From: Leucaena leucocephala
Taxonomy: Eukaryota > Streptophyta > Magnoliopsida > Fabales > Fabaceae
Assembly: GCA_037074615.1 (NCBI GenBank)
Contig: CM073549.1
Span: 4,407,001-4,471,000 of the forward strand
Reading direction: 5' to 3'
DNA length: 64,000 nucleotides
Shown: one piece after another, positions 11,498 through 22,500 of the stretch
How positions within the stretch are numbered: the stretch's first letter is position 1
Layout: each line of letters begins with the position of its first letter
Position numbers and translations under genes: made by a program
The notes under the pieces: model-generated
The model's database searches: none
The model's input: only the letters and a program-made list of their open reading frames with translations
Told to the model about the DNA's origin: nothing

Positions 11498-11628
11498 GTT
11501 GCAGATGCATTACTGGGCGAGTTCTTCATTGGCAGGTAACCACTATTATATTATATTTGTCTCAGACAAACAATATAATTTAGTGTGTACTCTGCCAAAG
11601 AAGATTTGCCCAGTGATTCTCCTGCAAC
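11498..11628 (+). ncRNA. MIR399: MIR399 precursor L4
   Basis: The mature 3'-arm sequence at 11593-11613 has A at position 9 (TGCCAAAGAAGATTTGCCC then AG), identical to L1 and L2. The star arm at 11515-11535 is GGGCGAGTTCTTCATTGGCA plus G, and it carries the matching T opposite the variant base. The stem runs from GTTGCAG to CTGCAAC. This is a tandem duplicate of L2, including promoter and 3' flank. Predicted PHO2-silencing microRNA; whether the position-9 change alters target cleavage is unknown. Confidence 0.88.
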
Positions 11629-12190
11629 TTTGCTACACCGACATACACTGAAGACAACCAGAAGCATGTAGATCCAGCGCAACCATAGCTATAAGTCAGG
11701 TCGAAACTTTATTTTCTTGAGCATTTCGAGGAGCTGCCATGGGTTGGGATGTTAAGCGCATCGAATCGTAAGGGAGATGTTGGTCAAATCTTCTACAACA
11801 AGGCATTCTCAGTGTATAGGTCGAGTAATCTAGAGAAGCATATCAATGCAATTCAATTACATCTCTTTCATCTTGTCACATTTGCTTTTTTGCTTTGCAG
11901 GGGAGAGGAAGATGATTTAAAATTCTGAATTTTAATTTGGCGCATTCGTGCATTTTATTTGTAATTTAGGATCAATTATCTACACTGCCCTCATGAAGGT
12001 TTGTGTGATTTATTTCATTTTTTATTCTTATTTACATTAATTATTGAATTATATATATATATGGATGGATTGCGTTGTAGTACATTATATACTGAAGCAC
12101 ACTGGTACGGTGAGTGCTGAGCTGGCCAAGCAAGAAGAGGGTGAATGTTTATCACTAAAGCAAGGAGTTACCTAAAATTAGAATTGGAAT
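11629..12190 (+). ncRNA. pri-miR399 L4 3' region with putative intron
   Basis: Conserved with 5923-6480 after L2, including 'acactgaagacaaccagaagca.gtagatc', 'gccatggattg/gccatgggttg' and the possible 81-nt intron at 11820-11900. No open frame is conserved, so it is read as a non-coding primary transcript or its relic. Confidence 0.35.
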
Positions 12191-13222
12191 GTATTATTTG
12201 ACAATACTTATAATGTCAAATTTAATTTTTACAAAAGTTCGAGCAAAGTGTAAATAATCTTTTTACACGTTTATAATTTCAACATTGTATTTCTTGAAAC
12301 GTTTAAACTTATATAAATAATCTTCTATTGCTAACTAGCTAGTTCATTCTTTTACTAATTGAGTACGATATATATGTTCATCATTTATATAAATAATCCC
12401 TTTAAATTTTGAGTTATGTACATATGATTCTCTTAAACATAGGTTAAATTACAAATGTGCAAATAAGCTTTCAGTTAATTAAATTTTAGTCAGTGGAAAT
12501 ATCAAACTTAACTAATAGCAAAATGTGGTTATATGTATTAATTTTAGCATATTGTCAAATTTCAGAAGTCAAAGAGATTGTTTAGTCGTAAAGTTTAAAA
12601 TACTGTTGTGCTGGAAGGAAATTATTTCTATCGATCCCATTTTTTCAGTCATGTTATTTGTATTAATAGAAAATGTTGGCAAAAAGGTTATATGAGTTGT
12701 TAGCGTTTATGATAATTTTATTTTTGTCTCGTCATAATCTTCAATATCAATATATCTATAAAAGTTATACTTCTCCAATTATTAATATAGGATCTAATTG
12801 GGCACTGATCAAAAGAAAAAATATTCAATCTAATTGGGGAGTTGATATTAGTTCTAAATATAAGATAAATTTTCTATATTTACTATTTTTCTCAAATTAC
12901 TCCTATTGATATTTACTATTTTAGAAAACACACATTATATCAACTAACTTAATTAATTTTTTTAATATAATTAAATTAGTTAAATATATATTATTTAAGG
13001 ACTGAAGTAGAAAATTTTATTATTCACAACTAATAAATGGTTTGAATTGAGCTTACGAATGCATGATCACTCCCTCAATTTCTGATTTCGCCACCTTTTT
13101 TCTATGTTGAAATTCTCCAAATTAAATGTCTTTATTCCAAGCGTAAGCTAGCTCTTCACATAGGAATAAAAAAATAAGGTTAAAAGTCTCCTACAAAAAA
13201 TTAAAGAAGGAATTGTTCCATA

Positions 13223-13230
13223 GGATATGC
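13223..13230 (+). pseudogene. MIR399 L5 promoter relic
   Basis: 'aattgttcca.aggatatgc' keeps the promoter context with an exact P1BS (GGATATGC). The TATA box has decayed to 'aaaacataaaaatataaa'. About 90 bp further, 'gtgtgacttgttacaagatgca' matches the hairpin base of the other loci, then similarity stops. Neither star nor mature arm remains. Confidence 0.55.
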
Positions 13231-13459
13231 TCAACTATAGGGAACCATTAAAACATAAAAATATAAAGGGGCCAATTAGCCATTCTTTGTGTGACTTGTT
13301 ACAAGATGCACAAGATCAATTACTCTTTGTTAAAATAAATAAATAATTATTAATAAAATAATTAAATTTAAATAGTTCCTTGTTGAAGTTTTTATCCTAG
13401 CTAGTTTTATAAAAACTACAGTAAAAAGGAATTATAACAAATTCTTATAATTCAAATAA

Positions 13460-14000
13460 AGCTGCTTCAAGTCGGCTCATAGACACAACTTTTGGGTCAA
13501 TTCAGCAAAATTAAACTCACCAAATCTTTGCTTGGAACAAATGCAGAACATGCTCTGGGATCTCCTTTCCCAAAGCATAATGCAATTAACTTCCTCATGA
13601 ATTTCTCTGCTTTCAACATACATATAATCAGATTCTCGGGATCCATTTTCAGCAACACACGCAAAATCATAAACATATATTCGAACGCATTGATCATTGT
13701 CACCAACGTAAAAGTTGATACTATATTATATGTTTGGCCTTACATAATCATATAGGGACAGCAACGTACGAATTGACCCGTCGTTGTTACTTATATGGGG
13801 TGTCGTTTGATTAGTGTCAAGTGTCTTATAACATGACTAGTGGCTGGGGGCATACTTCCATGGCATATGCTATGTACTGTCAACTAATTAGACTGTACTT
13901 AAACCAATATATAGTCATCGCATGTCAAAATCACTAAAATTATTTAGCCCTCTAAATTTGGCTTATTACATATAGATGTCTCAAGGAGTATGAAAGTAAT
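13460..14000 (+). repeat. upstream part of duplicated MIR399 unit (L6 copy)
   Basis: Counterpart of 8570-9060. The ORFs at 13492-13755 and its antisense are by-products of the duplicated non-coding DNA. The unit continues at about 15005, interrupted by about 1 kb of insertion. Confidence 0.65.
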
Positions 14001-14125
14001 TTTAAAAACATATGAAATGATTTAAATGCCCTTTGACTACCTTTGAGCTCTTTGACCAACCTGGCGGTCAAATTAAAAAGATCAAAGGGTAGGGTGATGA
14101 GAAGGGTAATTAAATAATTTCACAT

Positions 14126-14881
14126 AGGGGCCTTTGGATTGATTTTTGAAGAAGAGTTTATGGAGAAAAATTAATTTTAGATAAGCTTTCATAAAGAAGA
14201 GCTTATAGAAAAAAATAATTTTAAATAAGTATTTGGATAGTTATTACTGGAATAAGTTTTGTAATTATTAAATATTTATGAAGGGTATGAGGTGAAAAAT
14301 TAAATAACTAAATGATTATTTACTATTTATCATCATCATCCTCCCTCACTCTTCCATCACTTTCATTGTTCATCATTAATTACCGTCCCATCTCACACAC
14401 TCTTCCATCACCTCCACTATTCATCATCCTTAGCCATCATCATCTTTTACGGTGAATAGCGACGGATATGGATAAAGTAGAGCTCAACGAAGGAGACATA
14501 TGATGACGGTGAAGGCGAACCCAGATCTGGACGACAATGACGAGCACAGACGGAGCCGACCCCAGAAGCGACGACGGCAGAGGCGACAACAACGACAAAT
14601 CGAAGAATACACAGAGGCGGAGAAGAAGCAGTAGAGAAGAAGAGAGAGAAGAGAAGAGAGAGAGTGTCAGAAAAAGTAAGGCAATAGTCATTGGATAACC
14701 TATAAACTCTTTTCCCCTCCTAAAAGCTATTCCCAAGAGCTTATCAAAAACTATAGTTTAGTCAATAAACTCTTTTGAACATTTGAATGAGCTGTCTGTT
14801 TTATTTTTTTTCTAAACTATCGTTTGGGCTAAAAGCCCTTTTAAAATCATGATTTTTAAGGTTATCCAAACACCCACATAA
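14126..14881. mobile_element. MITE of polypyrimidine-core family, copy 2 (insertion in L6 unit)
   Basis: The left edge is 'ggcctttggattgattttt' and the right edge 'ggttatccaaacaccc'. It holds the family words 'tttggatagttatta' and 'ataaactcttttcccctcctaaaagct'. The core here includes GC-rich, gene-like DNA (14455-14640; 'acggcagaggcgacaac') and a GA-rich run, so it may carry captured sequence. Absence from the L3 unit makes this an insertion after the duplication. Confidence 0.55.
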
Positions 14882-15398
14882 TCAAATCCCAGGCCCCTTG
14901 AGACCTCTATGTAATAAGACAAATTCAAGGGACTTAATTAGTAATAACTTTCTTTTTTACATATGACTTGTAAATTTTTTCGTAATTTAGTTTACTTCGT
15001 AAGATTGCAGCAGGAGTTTAGGGAACGGATCTCGCCCCACTTGTTAAAAGTGCAAAATTGCTATAACTTTTAAATTTAATAGTGATATTGATTGCTCTTT
15101 TTCCCCTAATTCTCATTTAAGTTTCAGTTTAAAAAGGAGGAGGTTTCACATCAAAAATCTGACAACTGTTAAAGAATCAAACAAATTCAGAATGGCGAAA
15201 ATCAAAGCAAATCCCTTTCTCGGAAGAAAATGGGTTGGTCTTGAGATTGTTTTCCCTGGATAAAGTACATGAAGTGGCTTTATTCTGGAAGGCAAAAGTA
15301 AAAATTTTGTGTTACCAGAACGTATGGTTCATGAGACAAAGGAATAAACTTATACGAAAGTATCACAAGACACAATACGAAGAAGGGATTGTTCCAAA

Positions 15399-15430
15399 GG
15401 ATATGCCATTCCTAGGAAACCATAAATAAG
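15399..15430 (+). promoter_or_regulatory. P1BS and TATA box of MIR399 L6
   Basis: GGATATGC (15399-15406) and CATAAATAAG (15421-15430), the same architecture as L3. Confidence 0.77.
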
Positions 15431-15467
15431 GACGATAGAACCAACAACCTCTGTGTGTGTCTTCACA

Positions 15468-15589
15468 GTTGCAGATGAATTACAGGGCAACATCTCCATT
15501 GGCAGTTAGCCACTATTTGTAGTTTCATGCATTTGCTCTTATAGTGTGCTCCCTGCCGAAGGAGATTTGCCCAGCGATTCTCCTCCAAC
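15468..15589 (+). ncRNA. MIR399: MIR399 precursor L6
   Basis: The mature 3'-arm sequence at 15554-15574 is TGCCGAAGGAGATTTGCCC then AG, with G instead of A at position 5, inside the seed. The star arm at 15485-15505 (GGGCAACATCTCCATTGGCA plus G) keeps T opposite it, giving a G:U wobble, so the hairpin remains stable. The promoter is intact. It is the duplicate of L3. The seed change could shift target choice. Confidence 0.85.
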
Positions 15590-15602
15590 TTCTCGTTGAT
15601 GC

Positions 15603-15624
15603 TATATATATATATATATTAAAT
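15603..15624. repeat. (TA)n microsatellite
   Basis: Short TA run just 3' of the L6 hairpin. Confidence 0.7.
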
Positions 15625-16689
15625 ACTCACATTTCATTACGTTCTGTGCTTTTGTTTTGGCTCTTGTTCATAGTAAGCGACAAGGATGTAACTATGCAAA
15701 GGATTATTCATAGGCTGCCGCTACATGTGTGTGTGTACTTAAAGATATAAGTGAGATGCAAAATGATACTGTTAAGTCATATATATGTGATCATATCATC
15801 TATCCCTATATATGTTGTAGACGATAAATTATCATCAGTATCAATCTTTTAATCTTTTTCTACTTTGTTTTATTGGACTTTTGTTTTCTTTAATCTTATT
15901 TTATTCTTTAACAGGATTTAATTTAATAAAATTTTTAAGTTATATATTATGAGTTTAGTGTCTATTTCAGAAGATGTGGTTTTAAAAATTGGAATTCTTT
16001 GTTTACCTCACACTATGTGCTTGCTTTGAGTAACTGAAAATTAAGTTCACTAAATCATGAACCAAAAATATATTAATGAATGTAGATATTTTGCACATTA
16101 AAGGCAATGGAATTGAGACATTGATTTGTTCATTAATTAGATAATTTAATTTAATGCATTGAAAGGCATATTCCTGAACAGTAGAATATATCTACCCCTA
16201 TTTTTTTGTTCATTTACACAATTCTAATAAATTTGATAAATTATAATATTAAATAATATTCACAACATTCAAAATACAAGTAGTTTCGTAATAAAAAGGA
16301 AGTACGATGGATAAACCAACAAATGATTTCATTGCATGGAATGTGTACTTCACCCTCAAAATTTTATCTATCGTTAAAAAATACCACTAAGGAGAAAAAA
16401 AAGAATATAGAGGTGATGCTTTCCCGCACTTGTGAACTGCACTTTGCACCACTACAAAGCATATAATAATGCATCCCCAATAACAACTTTTGGGAAAACC
16501 GAGTTCATAATTCATAAGTAAATCGTTAAGACGTGGCATGCTATTTCAGATGCTGACATAATTTCTGCAGCCATGCCAAAATACAGAGTTACTTGCTCAG
16601 TTTCTTGCAAACAATGAATGATACACCACAATCCTTCCAAGTACAAATACATATGAGTAACTTTAACTTTTATAAGCCTTACTTGGTAC

Positions 16690-16985
16690 TAGTTTCATCA
16701 GCCTGTCATGAGGGTGAGGTTGATCTTGAAAGAGATACCTTACAAGATATTGGTTCTCTAACTCTCTAACAGCTAGTTTTTGAGGCGTAGATCTTCTAAG
16801 GATTTATGCTAGTGCTTTCATTGATAATTGACCAACCGGAGAGGGCAACCTATGGAGGCTTCTGACTAGCAGGACTCCAAGTGGAGCTGTCGGGACATCC
16901 TCCCTCGCAAAGACATTGCTCATTACAACTTACTCATTGATGATACCTTGCATTGAGAATGGCTCGGCCGGTCTTGTGGTTCTTT
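16690..16985. other. unassigned GC-richer, exon-like stretch
   Basis: Base composition is clearly higher in G+C than its surroundings. Plus-strand reading gives short protein-like runs (for example ...TPSGAVGTSSLAKTLLITTYS), but stops interrupt every frame upstream. It could be a decayed exon, a transposon fragment or an antisense exon. No family recognised. Confidence 0.25.
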
Positions 16986-17148
16986 TTTTTTTCCCTTGAC
17001 ACAGTTAAAATGCTTCAAATGGCATTATTCTTTTAAAGCAAAATGGTAAAAGCTTTTGTTATTACTGGCACGTATAGAGTTGATGAGACAAAGGAATAAA
17101 CCCATATGAAAGACCACAAGACCCAAAAAAAGAAGGGATTGTTCCAAA

Positions 17149-17249
17149 GGATATGCCATTTTCTAGGAAACCATAAATAACAACGATATAACTTGTTCTT
17201 ATAGTGTGTTCCCTGCCAAAGGAGATTTGCCCAGCGATTTTCCTGCAAC
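17149..17249 (+). pseudogene. MIR399 L7, 5' arm deleted
   Basis: An exact P1BS (GGATATGC, 17149-17156) and TATA box (CATAAATAA, 17172-17180) are followed by a junction at about 17187. There the equivalent of about 90 nt of L3 (about 9448-9537: leader, star arm and part of the loop) is missing. The canonical mature sequence is intact at 17214-17234 (TGCCAAAGGAGATTTGCCC then AG). Without the complementary arm no miRNA duplex can form, so it should be a transcribable but non-processed relic. Confidence 0.8.
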
Positions 17250-18081
17250 TTCTCTTCTACTTGTGTCCAAATTTGGATGGAAAGGAAATCCTTTTCCATC
17301 ACACGATAATTGAAATGTATGAAATATTTATTAGATAATGGTTATTACTTTTGATCCTAAATATAAAAAATTAACTGAATTATTTTTATTCTAAATATAA
17401 AACTTTAATCACCTTTATCTTTTATATTTATTATTTTTTTAAATTACCATCCTTTAGTTATTGTACATATTAATGTAAAAATAAAATAAAAGGAGAGGTA
17501 TGTTAGAAACCAACAAACATTTATTTTTTATAAATAATATATAAATAATTTTTTTAATATGTGTGAATTAGTTATCTAGCTAGATGCATACTTAATATTA
17601 ACTATTTCTTTCTATTATTAACTTTTATCTTGGGATATGACATTTCACACATATAACCCCACTTTGGTTTTTCTTTCATTTTAACTATAGTTAAAGGGAT
17701 TATTACCTTGATTAATGACCATATTTTGTGATCCATATTTAAGTCATCTTTCTCACATCAATTGAGCAATCTTAATCTCCAATGCATGAATGGGCACATA
17801 TTAAGTTGAATATCGGCCCATGTGAGAGGACGGAAGAATTATTATCTGATCCACGTGCGTTTCCTTTATTTGTTTTTTTTAAAAACTAGGCCACTGAGTT
17901 TAGAGACTAATTTTTTTAAAGTATAAAAATCATTAAATGTTTCTTTTATTTTTTTATTCCTCATGTCACTGCTTCTTCCACCGAACTTCCGTGAGAGGTA
18001 TAATAGATAGTGGAAGAAAGCTAAATATATGTATTCCTTACTGATTTGTCCTTTTACACACATACACGCTTTGTCTTAAAA

Positions 18082-18111
18082 GGAATATGACATTCTCTAC
18101 AACTATAAATA
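18082..18111 (+). promoter_or_regulatory. degenerate P1BS and TATA box of MIR399 L8
   Basis: GAATATGA (18083-18090) matches GNATATNC at all but the last base. CTATAAATA (18103-18111) is a good TATA box, only 32 bp before the hairpin, so the predicted start is at or just before the stem base. Confidence 0.5.
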
Positions 18112-18143
18112 CCTTGAATCCTTGTCTTCATTCACTAATTATA

Positions 18144-18270
18144 TGCAACAGGAATTACTGAGCAGTCTCCTATTGGCAAACCATCAAATTTCAGCATGGG
18201 TAAGCTAAATTTGCTTCTTACTGCTAGTTGAGTGTCTGCCAAAGGAGATTTGCTCAGAAATTCTTTTGCA
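18144..18270 (+). ncRNA. MIR399: MIR399 precursor L8
   Basis: The mature 3'-arm sequence at 18237-18257 is TGCCAAAGGAGATTTGCTC then AG, with T instead of C at position 18. The star arm at 18160-18180 (GAGCAGTCTCCTATTGGCAA plus A) has the compensating GAGCA, so pairing is kept. The stem base is TGCAA...TTGCA. The sequence is more diverged from L2-L7 than those are from each other, so this is an older paralogue. The upstream P1BS is imperfect, so phosphate responsiveness is less certain. Confidence 0.78.
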
Positions 18271-18638
18271 GATTTGAATTAGCATTGAGTGTATGCTTTC
18301 ACAGCATTAATTGCTTGGATGGTCGGATTAGTTGTGAAATTATATCCTAAAAGCTTTCGAAAGAAGGAAGATTAGGCGCTCTCCTCAGTTCTGGGCTAGA
18401 GGTAAGGTTGAATTTTATCTTGACTATATACAATTGAGCTAAGCTGATGTTTATTTTATTAGCCCTATTAGAGTTAGATCATTAATTGATTCAAGTCTAA
18501 CTAGGGTTAGAAATGGTGGTTGCATGGAGGAATTGTATAATCTATAGTTGCCAGTCATCTGATAGGACCATCATTAGTTTTAATTAAAATCTCATTCAAA
18601 GACAAAGATATCAAATATTTGAAATCTCTTTTTGTATA

Positions 18639-18885
18639 GGGAAAATTGGGGATAAGGACCCAGTCAGAAATTGAATTGGCGAAATCACCTAGACTTCTTC
18701 AGCCAAAAACACATATAGTAGAACAAAAGATACATATACGGAAGCTAAAATGCAGAATAAGGAAGATAAAATGTACTTTAGCTTTCCGTATTATGTAGAT
18801 TTTGTTCTATGGCTTTAGCTGAAGATTTCTTTATATCCTTCTATTCCAAATATTTTTTAAACAGGTTCTCAATCCCAATTTCCCC
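18639..18885. mobile_element. 247-bp hairpin MITE with 9-bp target duplication
   Basis: It is flanked on both sides by TTTTGTATA (18630-18638 and 18886-18894). The ends GGGAAAATTGGGGATAAGG and CAATCCCAATTTCCCC are inverted repeats, and the inner part folds further around 18750-18790 ('acggaagctaaa' against 'tttagctttccgt'). Nine-base duplications are typical of Mutator-like elements. Non-coding. It lies about 370 bp 3' of L8. Confidence 0.8.
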
Positions 18886-19420
18886 TTTTGTATATAGTAC
18901 ATACATATATATATGGATGTTGTGGTCTGCTAGGGCTTGGATTGGTAAAGCATAGAGAGAGCGCACCTTTTGATTTATCGATGAAAGTGGGAGAAAATGT
19001 TCAAAAGGTACATTCACAGATGGACATTTTCATGAACTACGTTACATATGGTATATTATGATTTGTAAACTTAAAAAAATTTTGTATACCTTATTAGCTT
19101 GTGTTGTATGTCTGAAATTTAGGCCTTATTTTTGAAATATCTAATTGATAATTAGATCACACGAGAAGAGGATTTATTAGCTCATGTGAGAAAACATTTG
19201 AGAAAAGAATAATAAGCTTGCATAACTGATTTTACCCTTGCACTGTTCATAGTTCAAGCTAGCTAGCTAGGTAGGTCTTCCTCTCTATGTTCTTAGGAGT
19301 TTTGCAGCTTTTAGTGTGAAAAGCACATGAAGTAGCCTATTGAATAATCCCTTCCTAGCCCTCTCACTATAGGGTTTGATAAAGTTGAATGGTTTGTACT
19401 TTAGCCGCTAACTAGACTTT

Positions 19421-19552
19421 TAGTGTTTGTTTGGATTAGTTTATTTTAGGTGCTTTTGGATTATATGAAGTAAGATGTAAAATGAATTATGTATCGAATT
19501 GTATAAATAAGTGTTTTTAGGGTGTCTAATTATAATCCCAAACAAGCACTTG
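19421..19552. mobile_element. short MITE
   Basis: AGTGTTTGTTTGG at the left and CCAAACAAGCACT at the right form a 13-bp inverted repeat with one mismatch. The interior is AT-rich and non-coding. The target duplication was not determined. Confidence 0.55.
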
Positions 19553-22500
19553 ATAACTTCACTTCTGTGTCCAACTGATCAACTATATGATGTCATAATA
19601 TAATTTGAGCTTTAATATTTTAATAGTCCAACGTTTAACCCATTTTTGGAAAACAATAAAACAATTAGTATGAGTTAGCCCCACATATATAATATAATTT
19701 TCTACCAGTTTTTCTTTCTGCTGTGAAAAATATTGAATTTGTTTGGAAACAGTAAGAGTTTTCTCAGTAGAGAGAAGAAAATTGGGAACGCAAAGGACAT
19801 ATATACATATAACAAGCAAGGAAAGCTATATATACACATAAATGCCTATTTCTGTTTATAACTGAAACTTTACAAAACTTAAATTTCAATGTTTACAACT
19901 GAAAGATTATCATTTTACATTAATATTTCTTATACGGTTCTTAATTGTCATTTTTCCTTGATTTTACTAAGCCTTAATCATGAAACTCATGCTCAAGAAC
20001 ACGTTTAGATTATTCTCCACATGTAATTCTCAGGCATTTTTGTTCTATTATATTCTGTCGTTAGTAATTGATGGATCTACTTTGATTTGTTTGTTTTTAA
20101 TGTAAATTAAAACATCGCTCCCTTCTAATTCTTCAATGATGAGAAGACTATTTTAATTAGGCATTGAAAGAGTACTTGAAACTTGAAAACTTCAAATAAT
20201 ACTGTATACATATGACTAATGTTGCAATTAATGGACGATCGAGGACCATCCACTTCAAATTGATATTGAATTATATGAGTAAAGGTGTAGCTTTTCACGT
20301 AATGTTGATTAAGATTGAGGATATTTCAGGAATTAGAATAAAATATATGGTACAAAAGGAGAATCTATACTTGAAGGCTGCGTCAAGTTTTAGCATATGA
20401 GACAGAATCAACTTTTATGGAGGCCACTGATAGCAATAAGAGGAACCCTATGCATCAAAAGTTGATGAGACTATTTTATGTCTCAGAATCATTAATTTCC
20501 TCTGAAAGCTACTCATTCTATGTTGTACTGATCTTTCAAGTTCACGTAGGGACGCTTAATCAACAGTTCTCTTAGAATTTCTGAGTCAAGTAATTAATTA
20601 ATTTAAGGTTAAAGATCATTATCTTTTGATAAATTAAAGTAATAATTTCGATTCAATTTATCATAAAGAATTTTGATTGTAGTTATATATTGATACTTCA
20701 TCCAATTCTAAATATAGTAATATAATAGTTAGATAATTAATTTATAAATATTAAAAAATTAATTAAATCAATTATTTATAAATAAATATATGTTGGTTTT
20801 CTAAAATAATCATTTCCCGAAGAGTTACTCCTAATCCCTTAATGGAAAATCATCCCCATAATTTTGTTTAATCAAAATGAAGTGTTTAAGAAAAAATTAA
20901 AAATTTAAGAGACAATTTGTATTGAAATTTTACATTTAGAACTAAATTAAATTCTTCTAATAACTCCTCAATACTTATATTTCCATACATGATTTTATTT
21001 GTTTGTCATGTACAATTCTAGAAAGATAAGTAATGTCGAAAGCCACATATGTTGGGAAAAATCTGACTATCGATAAATATTTTATCAACGCTTTATTAAT
21101 CGTCAATAAGTGTGTTAATAAAAGTAATACTTAAAGGTTAAGGATAAAAATTGAAAAACATTTTTAAAAGTTAGTTCATAAAAATTATTCATGTCAAATC
21201 GAAAAATAATTTTTGATTACCACCAAAATTTTGCTAAGTATTTTTTATTACCGCCAAAATTTTGCTAAGTATAACTGCTAAATAATATTTTTTAACAATT
21301 TTAACTTTCAGTTAATCAAAAGTTTTTATTAATGAAGACATTTGAGGATATTTTTGAAAAATATACCATTGCATTTTTGTTAAAATTTAAAATAGTTCTT
21401 ACAATTTCTTAATATGTATCCATAACTTCCAAAATAACAATTTGTTTTGCAATGGAGGGAGGAAGTTATTGATTTTGTGTTCTGTTTTTTAAATAGTTTT
21501 GCAAAACCATATTAAGAACAAGTTTTGGAGCAAGAATTTAAAAAATTGCTTGAATCATTTGTTTTAAAAATCACATCTAAAAACAAAAGAAAAAAAAATT
21601 AGAAAAACAAATTCAAAAGCATGAATACAGCAATTAGTGATGGTTGGGGTTGGTCGATCAGCGAATGGTCAACGGCAATGATTAGCGATTGTCAATGACG
21701 CTTGGCAATAGTTATTGACAAATTAAATGAGAACAATAATAGAAAATGAGTGTAAAAAACATTTCCAAGTTATTTTTTCTTTTCTGTTTTAAAAATGAAA
21801 AAAGAGGTATAAATTGAAAACACACAATCCAAACAACTTATTTTTTATTTATTCTTCAAAGCGAAAACATATTTTATGAAGAATATAAAATAGACGAATT
21901 GTCATGATTTTCTGACTCAATGACACTAAACACCTTCCTCAAATCTTTCTTAAGTATGTGATTGCGAATTCGACCCTAATAGGTATGAGAATAGAAGGAT
22001 TGCTATGAGCGTAAATCATCAAAAAGAAAGGGCGGAAAACCGTGACAAACCAATATTATTTTAGGAATTGATTTTATTGTTATCTCTTCATCACTGATTT
22101 GATAATTGATATTTTTCGATCTTTGATATAAAACCTCTTTAAATAATTTAATTAGATTAAAAAAATTAATTAAATTAATTAATATGATATATTTTTTTAA
22201 AATATCTTAATTATTTTCTTTAACACCCTCCCTCTATCTCTTACTTGATTATTGTTGATAAAATATCAATAGAGATAATTTTTAAAAAAATAATATAAGT
22301 CTTATAGAAAAAATATTACAAATTATACAGTGGAGAAACCACTGGAGCTCGAGCCTGGTCTCTATCCCAGTACAAATGAAAGATGGAAAACCATCCTTAT
22401 ATTGATCTCTACGTCAACAAAACAACGATTTTGTAGAACAAATTTTCTTCATATCTTTTCTCTCCTCTTCCTCTTAGCTTTTAATTTGAAGAGGCCAAAT

